NCBI RefSeq assembly: GCF_007000325.2
Contig: NZ_CP117267.1
Location: 2,867,001-2,931,000 of the forward strand
DNA from: Rhizobium rhododendri
GTDB lineage: Bacteria; Pseudomonadota; Alphaproteobacteria; Rhizobiales; Rhizobiaceae
Length of the DNA stretch: 64,000 bases
Direction: 5' to 3'
Part shown: positions 53,621 to 62,818 of the stretch, in pieces
Position numbering within the stretch: the stretch's first letter is position 1
How the letters are laid out: each line of letters starts with the position of its first letter
Notes under the pieces: generated by a model
The model's database searches: none
What the model was told of the DNA's origin: nothing
What the model saw: only the letters and a program-made list of their open reading frames with translations
Position numbers and translations under genes: made by a program

Positions 53621-55552
53621 ATGTACATCAGACGAACCGGCCCGGGGATTGGTTTTGCGTATCGACGAGCAGGCACCGTTATTGCGGTCGCGGCGTGCGT
53701 ATTTGTGAGTCCCGCTCTCATCACTGATGCCTTCGCTTTCAAGCTCTTCGGCATCAATTTTTTCGGCAAGGATGAGGACAAAACCGATGCGGTCGCCGAT
53801 CCCGTCCGCTATTCGGTAACGTTGAATACCGGCAACGCCGACAAGGACCTCAAATCTACGCTCGAGTTGAGTTCCATGCTTGAGGCCGACAAGGACAAGG
53901 CTGTGTCAGGCGATCTGGGCGTCGTCATCAAGGCCCGCGACGACCGCGACCGACTGCTGGCATCCCTCTACGAAAACGCGCGCTACGGCGCGGTAGTAAC
54001 GATCACCATCAACGGCACCGATATAGACCAACTCCCGCCGCAGCCGACATTCGGCCGGGCGAAACCCGTGCCTGTGGTCATCACGGTCGATCCAGGCCCG
54101 CTGTTCAAGCTCGGCAAGATCCGACTGGAAGGCGACGCCGCCGGTCGCGACCCGACGAATTATGGCCTGGTATCGGGTGGTGACGCCGGTTCGCTGGTCA
54201 TCATCAAGTCGGCCGACAAGGTCGTTGCCGAGATGAAAAGCGAAGGCCGGCCGCTCGCCCGGGTGATCAGGCGCGATGTCGTCGCCGACCACGCGACAAA
54301 TACGGTCGACGTCACGCTCGACGTCAAGAGCGGCCCGATTGCCAATATCGGCGACGTCACGGTGACCGGCGAGAAACGTCTCGATCCGACTTTCGTCCAG
54401 CGTTATTCGCGCCTTAACAAGGGGGATCGCTATTCCCCAGAGCAATTGAAGAAAGCCTCCGAACGGCTACGCAAGCTCGGTGCGATCGGCAGCGCAACGA
54501 TCCATCAGCCCGACAAGCTCGCACCTGATGGCACGTTGCCGCTGAACCTGGAGATTTCGGAAGCCAAGCGCCACTACTTCGGCGCAGGCGCGCAATACTC
54601 AACCACCGATGGCTTCGGGCTGCAGGGTTACTGGGGCGATCGAAACGTTTTCGGCAAGGCGGAATCTCTACGCATCGAAGGTACGGTGTCCCGCCTTGGC
54701 GAAACCACCAACTACCAGGATCTCGATTACGAGGCCGGGATCATCTACACGAAGCCGGCCGCCGTGCTGGCTGCCGGCACCTTCATTGCCAGCATCAAGG
54801 CAGTGAGCACGAATCCGGACAACTACAGCGCCAGGACGATTACCGGCGATGTCGGCTACTCCTATGAGCTCAGTGACTACGACACTGCTCTGGCAGGCGG
54901 TCGCGTGAGCTACGAGGACAGCACCACCGATGCTTTCGGCGACCAGCAGTTCCTGACCTTCTCCGTACCGCTCGAGTATATCCGCGACACACGCGACAAC
55001 AAACTCGACGCCACCGAGGGTTACCGGGCGACGCTCGACGCGCAGCCGGGCTACGAGGCGCTGGGCGGGACGATCTTTACGTCGCTCGAAGGCTCCATCT
55101 CCGGCTACAACGGCATCGGGTCCGACGACAACGTCGTCTTTGCCGGCAAGCTTGCAGCCGGCTCGCTGCTCGGCGCGGACAATATCTCCGACATCCCGAC
55201 GACACGGCGCTTCTTCGCCGGCGGCGGCGGCTCTGTGCGCGGCTATGCCTACCAGGAAATTACCGCCTACAATGCCTTGAACCAGGCACTCGGTGGCACG
55301 TCCTATGCGACGGTGTCGCTGGAGGCGCGCGTCAAGGTGACCAAGACCATCGGCCTCGTGCCATTCATCGACGCCGGCAGTGTTACGGACAAGAACATCC
55401 CGGATTTCTCCGACGTTCGCGTCGGCGCCGGCGTGGGCTTGCGCTATGCCACGCCGTTCGGTCCGATCCGGGTGGACTTTGCCGTGCCTCTCAACAAGTA
55501 CCAGGGCGGCACGTCCTATGGCATCTATGCCGGCATCGGACAGTCCTTCTGA
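53621..55552 (+). CDS. tamA: TamA-type outer membrane assembly protein
   Basis: A 643-residue Omp85 protein. A signal sequence (about 12-45) is followed by POTRA domains (about 60-290: GPLFKLGKIRLEG; GPIANIGDVTVTGEKRLDPTF) and a C-terminal 16-strand barrel (about 305-643) with the conserved FFAGGGGSVRGYAYQE (VRGY motif) and terminal Phe. With TamB it helps insert outer-membrane proteins. The ATG at 53621 (MYIRRTGPGIGF) is chosen because upstream residues to 53525 are not signal-like; no clear ribosome site is seen. Confidence 0.9.
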   Translation: MYIRRTGPGIGFAYRRAGTVIAVAACVFVSPALITDAFAFKLFGINFFGKDEDKTDAVADPVRYSVTLNTGNADKDLKSTLELSSMLEADKDKAVSGDLGVVIKARDDRDRLLASLYENARYGAVVTITINGTDIDQLPPQPTFGRAKPVPVVITVDPGPLFKLGKIRLEGDAAGRDPTNYGLVSGGDAGSLVIIKSADKVVAEMKSEGRPLARVIRRDVVADHATNTVDVTLDVKSGPIANIGDVTVTGEKRLDPTFVQRYSRLNKGDRYSPEQLKKASERLRKLGAIGSATIHQPDKLAPDGTLPLNLEISEAKRHYFGAGAQYSTTDGFGLQGYWGDRNVFGKAESLRIEGTVSRLGETTNYQDLDYEAGIIYTKPAAVLAAGTFIASIKAVSTNPDNYSARTITGDVGYSYELSDYDTALAGGRVSYEDSTTDAFGDQQFLTFSVPLEYIRDTRDNKLDATEGYRATLDAQPGYEALGGTIFTSLEGSISGYNGIGSDDNVVFAGKLAAGSLLGADNISDIPTTRRFFAGGGGSVRGYAYQEITAYNALNQALGGTSYATVSLEARVKVTKTIGLVPFIDAGSVTDKNIPDFSDVRVGAGVGLRYATPFGPIRVDFAVPLNKYQGGTSYGIYAGIGQSF

Positions 55553-55607
55553 TAGTGCAGCAATGTCGACCTAAGATTCCGGCACGAAATGGGGTAACAT
55601 CGCTCTG

Positions 55608-58600
55608 ATGGGCACTTTGATAAGAGTTTTGAGCGGACTGACCAGGCTCGTCGGCATCGTCCTCGCAGCCGTCGTGGTGATTGCGATCGGCTTGGTCCTG
55701 GCGATCGGCTTTGCCCCGGGCGTGACCCGTTTTGCCGTCGATGAAGTCGCCAAACTCGCCTCGACGCCTGACCGCCGTATCACCGTCACGGACCCCTCCG
55801 GTCTTTTGACGGGCAAGCTGCGCGCCGGCAACGTTACGCTCTCCGACACAAAGGGAATTTTTGGCCAGATCTCCGGCCTGTCCGTCGACTGGTCGCCGCT
55901 TGCCCTCATCAAGGGCACCTTCCATGCCGAGACGATCGCCGCTGACAAGGTAGATTTCGTGCGCTTGCCGATCAGCACTGCGGAAGTCGTGCCGGAGCCG
56001 ACGCAGGCAACGCGCACAGCGTTCACCTTGCCCGTCGCCGTCACAGTCGATGCGTTCAACCTGCCCGAGATCCAGCTCGGCAAGCAGATTGCCGGCAACG
56101 ACTTCGCGCTGGCAGCCTCGGGCAGCCTCGATGCTGAAGGCAACAGCATGGCGATGAAGCTCAACGCCAACCGCCTGGATGTGCCGGACGCAAGGCTGGT
56201 GGCCGATGTCGTCTTTGCACCCGATGACAACCAGCTGAAACTCCAGGCCAATCTCGCAGAGCCGAAAGGCGGCATGCTGGCCGGTCTGCTGCGCTTGCCC
56301 GGAAGCCCGGCAATGAACATCGATCTTTCCGGCCAGGGTCCGCTCTCAGACTGGACCGGCAAGCTGCAGGCGGCCCTCGATGGCCAGCAGATGGCGACGA
56401 TAGACGGGCGCCACGTGTTGTCGGCAGACGGCGTGCGCCACATCACTGTCAAGGGCGGCGGCAAGGTGGACTCTCTGCTGCCACCGAATTTCCGGCCTCT
56501 CTTTGCCGGCCAGACGACCATCGACGTCGCAGCCGCCTTTGACGGCAAAGGCAAGATCGATATCCAGACCGGCAATCTCGCGACAGGCAGCGTCGTGCTT
56601 GCGGCATCCGGGACACTCGATCCTGCCGGTAATAACAGTCTCAATGCCAATCTTATCGGCACCTCTGGACCGGTAGACTTCCGCTGGCCGCTGGCCGAAG
56701 GCGAGGCTCGCGCCCTTATTTCACGCGTCGATCTCGCCCTGACCGGCGCAGCAGGGTCGGCAAAAATCGATGCCAGGGCGCAGATCGACAGCGCCAGCGT
56801 TCCGCAGGGGCGGCTTTCAAAGGTAGACCTCACCGCAAAGAGCGATGATTTCAATGTCTCGGCAAGCTCCGGTCCGCTGCTGCTCAACCTGTCGGTCGGC
56901 GATGCTTCCTTCGTCAATCCGGACCTGCAGCGGGCAGTTCACGGCCCGCTCTCGCTATCCGCCCCCTTGCAACTCTCTTCCAACAATATCGGCTTCAATG
57001 GCACGACGCTGCAAAGCGGCGGTATCAACGGCACGCTCAACGGTCGCTACACGCTGACCTCGCAATCTCTGAACGGCAATTTCAAGCTGGCAGTAGCCCC
57101 CGCAGCACTGCCCGAAGCGATTGCCCAGAAATTCGATACGCCGATTTCGCTGGAGGCGCAGGTCGCCGGCACTATCCCGTCCAGGATCAATCTTTCCAAT
57201 CTCCATCTGAAATCCGGTACCGCCGAGATCAACGGCAATATCGCCCTTGCGGACGAGGCACTGACAGCGGATCTTTCCGGCCGATTGCTCAAACTTTCAA
57301 AGCTGCTGGAAACTGCCGACGGACAGGCCGACTTCACCGTCAAGGCAGCGGGGCCGCTGGCAAAACTCGGCGTCGATGCCAGCCTGAAGGCGATCAACGT
57401 TAAACTGGCCGGTCGCCTGCTGGATACGCTCGACGTCGCTGTCAAAGGCGTCGCCGATCCGAAGGCGCCCGAGGGCAGCGTCACGGCGTCGGGTGCAATC
57501 GACGGCAAGCCGATCAACATCAGCGCCAATGCTACTTCCAAGGATGGCGCAACCGACATACCCGGCCTCAGCGTGGAGATCGGCGATAACAGCCTGAATG
57601 GGTGGCTGACCCTATCGCCAGGCTTCGAGCCGGCCGGCTCCTTGACCTTCGACTTTCCTGATATAGGGCTGTTGGCGGCACTGGCCGGTCAGCGGGCAGA
57701 CGGCAACCTCCGGGGCGAGGTCAAGATCGACAACGACAACGGCAAGACCTCTGCCGTGATCAATGCATCCGGTTCCGGAGTGCGGCGAGACGATCTTTCC
57801 ATCGTCAAGCCGGAGATCGCGCTGACCATCAGCGACCTCAAGGCATTCGCTGCCAATGGCAGCATTCGTGCGGGCGAAATCGCTTCCGGCACGAACAGGC
57901 TGGTTGCCCCGGCCCTGACATTCACGCAGCAAGGCAGCCGTACGGACTTCGATCTGAAGGCCAATTACGACGACAAGCCGGTGACGGCGTCAGGAAATGT
58001 CGTGACGGGCAACGGCCAGACGGTTGTCAGCCTCGATAACTTCGCGGCAACCCCAATGGCTATTCCGGTAAAGCTCGGCGCACCGACGAAAGCAACGATT
58101 GCCAACGGCATCGTGACACTTTCCGGTATGACCATCCAGACCGGCAGCGGATCGATCAACATGACCGGCAGCGCCGGTGCGGCTCTCGATATCCAGGTCA
58201 AGATCACTAGCCTGCCCGCAAGTCTGGCGAACACCTTCATGCCAAGCCTCGCCGCCGAGGGTACGATCTCCGGAACGGCCAAGGTAACCGGCAAGCCGGC
58301 GTCCCCCAGCGTCGTGTTCCAGGCAGACTGGGCCAATGCCGCAACGAGCCAGACGAAATCAGCCGGCATTTCCAAGCTGGGCATCAAGACAAACGGTAAG
58401 TTTGCAGACAACAAGGTCACTATCGATCTCAATCTCGCCGGCCCCTCCGGTCTGTCGCTGAACGGTGGCGGCAGCGTCGAGGTTGCAGGCAGCAAAGCCC
58501 TGGCCCTGAAATTCGACGGCACCGTACCATTCGACGTCCTTGCCGGGCAGTTATCGGCACAGGGTTACGTCGCCAGCGGCGCGGCCAAGGTCAATGTCCA

Positions 58601-59789
58601 GATCGGTGGCACGACCGCAGCGCCGGCGATCACCGGTAGCGTCAACGTCAGCGGCGCCAAGCTCCTCGATATCCGTCGCAACCTTGCGGTCAACGCAATC
58701 TCCGCCAACCTGACGCTGGAGGGCCAGCAGGCGCGCCTCGTCAGCCTGAATGCGACGCTGGGAAGCGGTGGCACAGTTTCCGCCAGCGGCACGGTCGGTA
58801 TCTCCGGTGACTTCCCGGCAGACATCGCCATCAAGCTCAACAGGGCCACCTATGTCGACGGCACTCTCGTCACCGCCACCGTCGACGGCACGCTTGGCAT
58901 CAAGGGACCGATCCTGACCGCGCCCGTCCTCAGCGGCCGGCTGAGGCTGGAGAAGGCGTCGATCACGGTGCCGGAAAAACTGCCCGCCTCGCTGTCGGAG
59001 ATCAACATCCGCCACAAGAACGCCCCCGCCGCCGTGACCGCCCAGTTCAAGAAGGACAGGGCGGAAGGCGCCACGCAGAAATCGATGAGCCTCGGGCTCG
59101 ACCTGCAACTCGATGCGCCGTCCCAGATCTTCGTGCGCGGTCGTGGCATCGATGCGGAACTCGGCGGCAGCGTCATCATCAAGGGCACGGCAGCAACGCC
59201 TGTCGTCACCGGCGGCTTCACCATGCGCCGTGGCCGATTGACCATTCTCAGCCGTCGGCTTGATTTCACCGACAAGAGCCGCATCAGCTTTGCCGGCGAC
59301 CTGACCCCCACCCTCGACATGGAAGCGACCTCGACGGCGAGTTCGACGACCGTGACCGTCAATGTGTCAGGCGTCGCCACGGACCCGACCATCGGCTTCT
59401 CTTCATCGCCCGCTCTGCCGCAGGACGAGGTCATGGCACAGCTCATCTTCGGCCAGTCCATGGCCAAGCTTTCGCCGGTGCAGATTGCCCAGCTTGCCGA
59501 CGCCGCCAGCCAACTCGCCGGTGGCCGCTCGACCTCGCTGTTCGAGGGTTTGCGCAACCAACTCGGCGTGGACGACCTCGATGTCACTACCGATTCCAAG
59601 GGCCAGACCCAGGTCGGCGTGGGCCGCTACATCAACAAGCGCACCTATCTGGAACTGCAGCAGGGCACCGGCAATTCGACCAAGGCCGTGATCAACCTCG
59701 ATGTCGGGCGCGGCATCAAGCTGCAGGGCTCGGCTGGCTCCAATGGTGCCGGTGGCGCCGGCGTCGTCTATGAACACGAATACGACTAG
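55608..59789 (+). CDS. tamB: Translocation and assembly module TamB
   Basis: A 1393-residue AsmA-like protein that bridges the inner and outer membranes. An N-terminal transmembrane helix (about 7-36) is followed by a very long beta-rich, repetitive region and the C-terminal DUF490/TamB domain (about 1060-1393: LRLEKASITVPEKLP, GGFTMRRGRLTILSRRLDFTD, LPQDEVMAQLIFGQSMAKLSPVQIAQLADAA in part). It starts 55 bases after tamA and is surely co-transcribed. Its stop overlaps the convergent Lrp gene by 4 bases. Confidence 0.94.
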   Translation: MGTLIRVLSGLTRLVGIVLAAVVVIAIGLVLAIGFAPGVTRFAVDEVAKLASTPDRRITVTDPSGLLTGKLRAGNVTLSDTKGIFGQISGLSVDWSPLALIKGTFHAETIAADKVDFVRLPISTAEVVPEPTQATRTAFTLPVAVTVDAFNLPEIQLGKQIAGNDFALAASGSLDAEGNSMAMKLNANRLDVPDARLVADVVFAPDDNQLKLQANLAEPKGGMLAGLLRLPGSPAMNIDLSGQGPLSDWTGKLQAALDGQQMATIDGRHVLSADGVRHITVKGGGKVDSLLPPNFRPLFAGQTTIDVAAAFDGKGKIDIQTGNLATGSVVLAASGTLDPAGNNSLNANLIGTSGPVDFRWPLAEGEARALISRVDLALTGAAGSAKIDARAQIDSASVPQGRLSKVDLTAKSDDFNVSASSGPLLLNLSVGDASFVNPDLQRAVHGPLSLSAPLQLSSNNIGFNGTTLQSGGINGTLNGRYTLTSQSLNGNFKLAVAPAALPEAIAQKFDTPISLEAQVAGTIPSRINLSNLHLKSGTAEINGNIALADEALTADLSGRLLKLSKLLETADGQADFTVKAAGPLAKLGVDASLKAINVKLAGRLLDTLDVAVKGVADPKAPEGSVTASGAIDGKPINISANATSKDGATDIPGLSVEIGDNSLNGWLTLSPGFEPAGSLTFDFPDIGLLAALAGQRADGNLRGEVKIDNDNGKTSAVINASGSGVRRDDLSIVKPEIALTISDLKAFAANGSIRAGEIASGTNRLVAPALTFTQQGSRTDFDLKANYDDKPVTASGNVVTGNGQTVVSLDNFAATPMAIPVKLGAPTKATIANGIVTLSGMTIQTGSGSINMTGSAGAALDIQVKITSLPASLANTFMPSLAAEGTISGTAKVTGKPASPSVVFQADWANAATSQTKSAGISKLGIKTNGKFADNKVTIDLNLAGPSGLSLNGGGSVEVAGSKALALKFDGTVPFDVLAGQLSAQGYVASGAAKVNVQIGGTTAAPAITGSVNVSGAKLLDIRRNLAVNAISANLTLEGQQARLVSLNATLGSGGTVSASGTVGISGDFPADIAIKLNRATYVDGTLVTATVDGTLGIKGPILTAPVLSGRLRLEKASITVPEKLPASLSEINIRHKNAPAAVTAQFKKDRAEGATQKSMSLGLDLQLDAPSQIFVRGRGIDAELGGSVIIKGTAATPVVTGGFTMRRGRLTILSRRLDFTDKSRISFAGDLTPTLDMEATSTASSTTVTVNVSGVATDPTIGFSSSPALPQDEVMAQLIFGQSMAKLSPVQIAQLADAASQLAGGRSTSLFEGLRNQLGVDDLDVTTDSKGQTQVGVGRYINKRTYLELQQGTGNSTKAVINLDVGRGIKLQGSAGSNGAGGAGVVYEHEYD

Positions 59790-60214
59790 AAACCGGTCTT
59801 GCTGGTTTTCAGGAGAATGTTCGATTCCGTCGTGTTGATGCCGTCGATGAGCCGGATGCGCCTGAGCGTCTCGTCGAAGCCGGCAAGGTCATGGCTCTCC
59901 AACTCGGCGATGAAATCCCATTTGCCATTGGTACTGTGCAGGGCGCGCACCTGCGGCAACCCGCGCAGCTGATCGGCGACCCGGTCCGCCAGCCTGCCGA
60001 GCACCTCGATCATCACGATTGCGCGCACACCGGCAGATCTTGTCTCGTGGCCCGTGCGTATCGTGAAGCCGGTGATGGTGCCGTTTTCCACCAGCCTGTC
60101 GATGCGCGCCGAGACTGTTGCGCGCGATGCGCCCGTTGCCGCAGCCAGCGACGAAACAGGTATCCGCGAATTATGCCTGAGTGCACTCAGAAGCTCCCGG
60201 TCCAGATCATCCAT
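59786..60214 (-). CDS. Lrp/AsnC family regulator
   Basis: A 142-residue regulator: an N-terminal AsnC helix-turn-helix (MDDLDRELLSALRHNSRIPV; ATGASRATVSARIDRLVENG) and a C-terminal RAM ligand domain (VRAIVMIEVLGRLADRVADQL...LRRIRLIDGINTTESNILL). The ATG at 60214 has GTGAG 6 bases upstream; the frame is open to 60256. It is divergent from arginase, so it probably controls arginine breakdown, with arginine or ornithine as likely effector (inference). Confidence 0.88.
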   Translation of the reverse strand: MDDLDRELLSALRHNSRIPVSSLAAATGASRATVSARIDRLVENGTITGFTIRTGHETRSAGVRAIVMIEVLGRLADRVADQLRGLPQVRALHSTNGKWDFIAELESHDLAGFDETLRRIRLIDGINTTESNILLKTSKTGF

Positions 60215-60340
60215 AGACATCTCACTTTGTAAAATTGGCCTTAGCAATCTGCACAATCATACGCAAAAACCGACACTTTTCCATCTTTTTGCTGTCATCG
60301 CCGTAGGCCATATTTCCCTGACAATTCAGGGAACAGCCTC

Positions 60341-61276
60341 ATGAACACCCACTCGACCTCTGTCACGCTGATCGGCGTTCCTCTCGAAGAAGGCTCTGGC
60401 CGACGAGGCGCGGCCATGGGGCCGACGGCGCTCCGCATCGCCGGCATCGACACGATGCTGATCGAGCTCGGCCATAGTGTTATCGATGCCGGTGACCTTC
60501 ACCCTGAACCGGCCGGCGACTTGCCGGATCATCCAAAGGCTCATCACCTGAAGGTCGTCGGCGCCTTTACCCGGGCGCTGGAATCAAGCGTATACGACGT
60601 GGCCAAGGCAGGCGGGTTTCCCATCATTCTTGGCGGCGACCATGCCCTGTCGATGGGCAGCGTCTCCGGCATGGCGCGCTATGCAGCCGGTATCGGCCGC
60701 CCGCTTTTCGTCTTGTGGCTCGACGCCCATGCCGACTTCAATTCGCCGGTGACGTCTCCGTCCGGCAATATCCACGGAATGCCCGTGGCGTTTTTCTGCG
60801 GCGAGGCGGAATTCGCCGACATCCTGCCGAAGGAGCGACCCTTCGTCGATCCGCGCAAGGTCTATCAGGTCGGCATCCGCTCCGTCGATCCACATGAGCG
60901 CGACGCCATCCGCGAGCACGGTGTCAATGTCTTCGACATGCGCGCCATCGACGAGCACGGCGTGGCCTCCATCATCAGCAACATCCTGACGACCGTGAGC
61001 AATGCCAATGGCCTGCTGCATGTCAGCTTCGACGTCGATTTCCTCGATCCGGACGTCGCACCCGGCGTCGGCACCACCGTTCCCGGCGGCGCCACCTTCC
61101 GAGAAGCCCATCTGGTGATGGAGATGCTGTCGGACAGCGGCCTTGTATCGTCGCTGGATCTCGTCGAACTCAATCCGTTTCTCGACGATCGCGGCAAGAG
61201 TGCCCGCGTTCTTGTCGAACTGACGGCCAGCCTGTTCGGCCGCCGCATCTTCGACCGCCCGACCCGCGCCGCCTGA
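60341..61276 (+). CDS. rocF: Arginase
   Basis: Hydrolyses arginine to ornithine and urea. It has 311 residues, and the Mn2+ ligands are in [10 protein letters not shown] (about 100), [11 protein letters not shown] (about 126) and [22 protein letters not shown] (about 228). The GVGTTVPGG ending and the N-terminal [19 protein letters not shown] are arginase, not agmatinase, features. It is followed 20 bases later by ornithine aminotransferase; together they convert arginine to glutamate semialdehyde. Confidence 0.94.
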   Translation: MNTHSTSVTLIGVPLEEGSGRRGAAMGPTALRIAGIDTMLIELGHSVIDAGDLHPEPAGDLPDHPKAHHLKVVGAFTRALESSVYDVAKAGGFPIILGGDHALSMGSVSGMARYAAGIGRPLFVLWLDAHADFNSPVTSPSGNIHGMPVAFFCGEAEFADILPKERPFVDPRKVYQVGIRSVDPHERDAIREHGVNVFDMRAIDEHGVASIISNILTTVSNANGLLHVSFDVDFLDPDVAPGVGTTVPGGATFREAHLVMEMLSDSGLVSSLDLVELNPFLDDRGKSARVLVELTASLFGRRIFDRPTRAA

Positions 61277-61296
61277 TCTTGGAGAGGAGACCGCCC

Positions 61297-62496
61297 GTGA
61301 CCTTGTCCGCCAATCTCATAGCCACCGAACAGCGCCTCGGCGCCCACAACTACAAGCCGCTCGACGTCGTCCTGTCACGTGGCGAAGGCGTGTATGTCTG
61401 GGACACCGACGGCAATCGTTATCTCGATTGCCTGTCCGCATATTCGGCGGTCAACCAGGGTCACTGCCATCCGAAAATCCTCGCGGCCATGACCGAGCAG
61501 GCCGGCAAGCTGACGCTTACCTCGCGGGCTTTCCGCAACGACCAGCTTGCCTACCTCTACGAAGAGCTCGCCGCCCTCACCGGCTCGCACAAGATCCTGC
61601 CGATGAACTCCGGGGCCGAGGCAGTCGAGACCGTCGTCAAGGCGGTCCGTAAATGGGGATATGAGGTCAAGGGCGTCGCCGAGAACCAGGCGGAGATCAT
61701 TGTCTGCTCGGAGAACTTCCACGGCCGGACGCTCGGCATCATCAGTTTTTCGACGGACCCCGATGCCCGCAATGGCTTCGGCCCCTACGCGCCCGGCTTC
61801 GTCACAGTGCCCTTCGGCGATGCCGATGCCCTGGCGGCAGCGATCACCGAAAATACAGTTGCAGTTCTGGTGGAGCCGATCCAGGGCGAAGCCGGCGTCA
61901 TCATCCCGCCGGCCGGCTATTTCACGCGTGTCCGTGAACTCTGCACCGACAACAACGTCACGCTGATCCTCGACGAGATCCAGACCGGGCTTGGCCGTAC
62001 AGGCAAGCTGCTGGCTGAGGAGCATGAAGGCATCGAGGCGGACGTGACGCTGATCGGCAAGGCGCTGTCAGGCGGCTTCTATCCGGTGTCGGCGGTGCTT
62101 TCGAACTCGGAGGTGCTGGGGGTCCTGAAGCCCGGTCAGCATGGCTCGACCTTCGGCGGCAACCCGCTAGCCTGCGCCGTCGCCCGGGCCGCGCTGAAGG
62201 TGCTGACGGAAGAAGGCATGATCGAGAACGCCGCCATTATGGGCAATCGCTTCCTCGATGGCCTCAGGGCAATCCGGTCCAACATCGTCAAGGACGTTCG
62301 CGGTCGCGGCTTGATGATGGCGATAGAACTGGACCCGGAAGCCGGCGGCGCCAGGCCTTACTGCGATGCCTTGAAAACACTCGGCATTCTGGCCAAGGAC
62401 ACCCACGGCCATACCATCCGCCTTGCACCCCCGCTTGTCATCACAGCAGATCAGGTCGACTGGGCCATCGAGCGACTTGCCAAGGTGCTCGCATAG
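61297..62496 (+). CDS. rocD: Ornithine aminotransferase
   Basis: A 399-residue class III PLP aminotransferase that converts ornithine and 2-oxoglutarate to glutamate semialdehyde and glutamate. It has [47 protein letters not shown] and the PLP lysine in [33 protein letters not shown] follows. The GTG at 61297 is preceded by GGAGAGGAGA, a strong ribosome site; the frame extends to 61279 but those residues are not conserved. Confidence 0.94.
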   Translation: MTLSANLIATEQRLGAHNYKPLDVVLSRGEGVYVWDTDGNRYLDCLSAYSAVNQGHCHPKILAAMTEQAGKLTLTSRAFRNDQLAYLYEELAALTGSHKILPMNSGAEAVETVVKAVRKWGYEVKGVAENQAEIIVCSENFHGRTLGIISFSTDPDARNGFGPYAPGFVTVPFGDADALAAAITENTVAVLVEPIQGEAGVIIPPAGYFTRVRELCTDNNVTLILDEIQTGLGRTGKLLAEEHEGIEADVTLIGKALSGGFYPVSAVLSNSEVLGVLKPGQHGSTFGGNPLACAVARAALKVLTEEGMIENAAIMGNRFLDGLRAIRSNIVKDVRGRGLMMAIELDPEAGGARPYCDALKTLGILAKDTHGHTIRLAPPLVITADQVDWAIERLAKVLA

Positions 62497-62818
62497 CACG
62501 ACCCTTTCGTTGTCTCTATAGTTAGATGCATGCGTGCTTACCCCTAGGATTTCAGGGGTAAACAATAGAATCTAAGTAAATTTTTAATGACTTCATTCTA
62601 ATACAAATAGCAACGCGCATCAGACTTCCGAATAAAAATGACATTTCACAAATTTAAAATTTTCGTCTGAACTACAAATAACTCAACACACAGCAAATAA
62701 TCAGCCATACTTACAAATTAGATAGAATATAAAATGAAAATGGGCGGTGCTCACATTTTACATTCTGCTGATTGGCGAAGTGTGCCTTGACGACATTGCT
62801 TCCTTGGAGGAAAATTCT
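62497..62818. other. AT-rich intergenic region before the chemoreceptor gene
   Basis: About 320 bases, clearly AT-richer than the rest of the window. A perfect 8-base stem TTACCCCT/AGGGGTAA (62538-62545/62554-62561) with an 8-base loop lies 42 bases after rocD and may help end its transcript, although no T run follows. The remainder probably holds the chemoreceptor promoter. No gene is seen. Confidence 0.5.
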
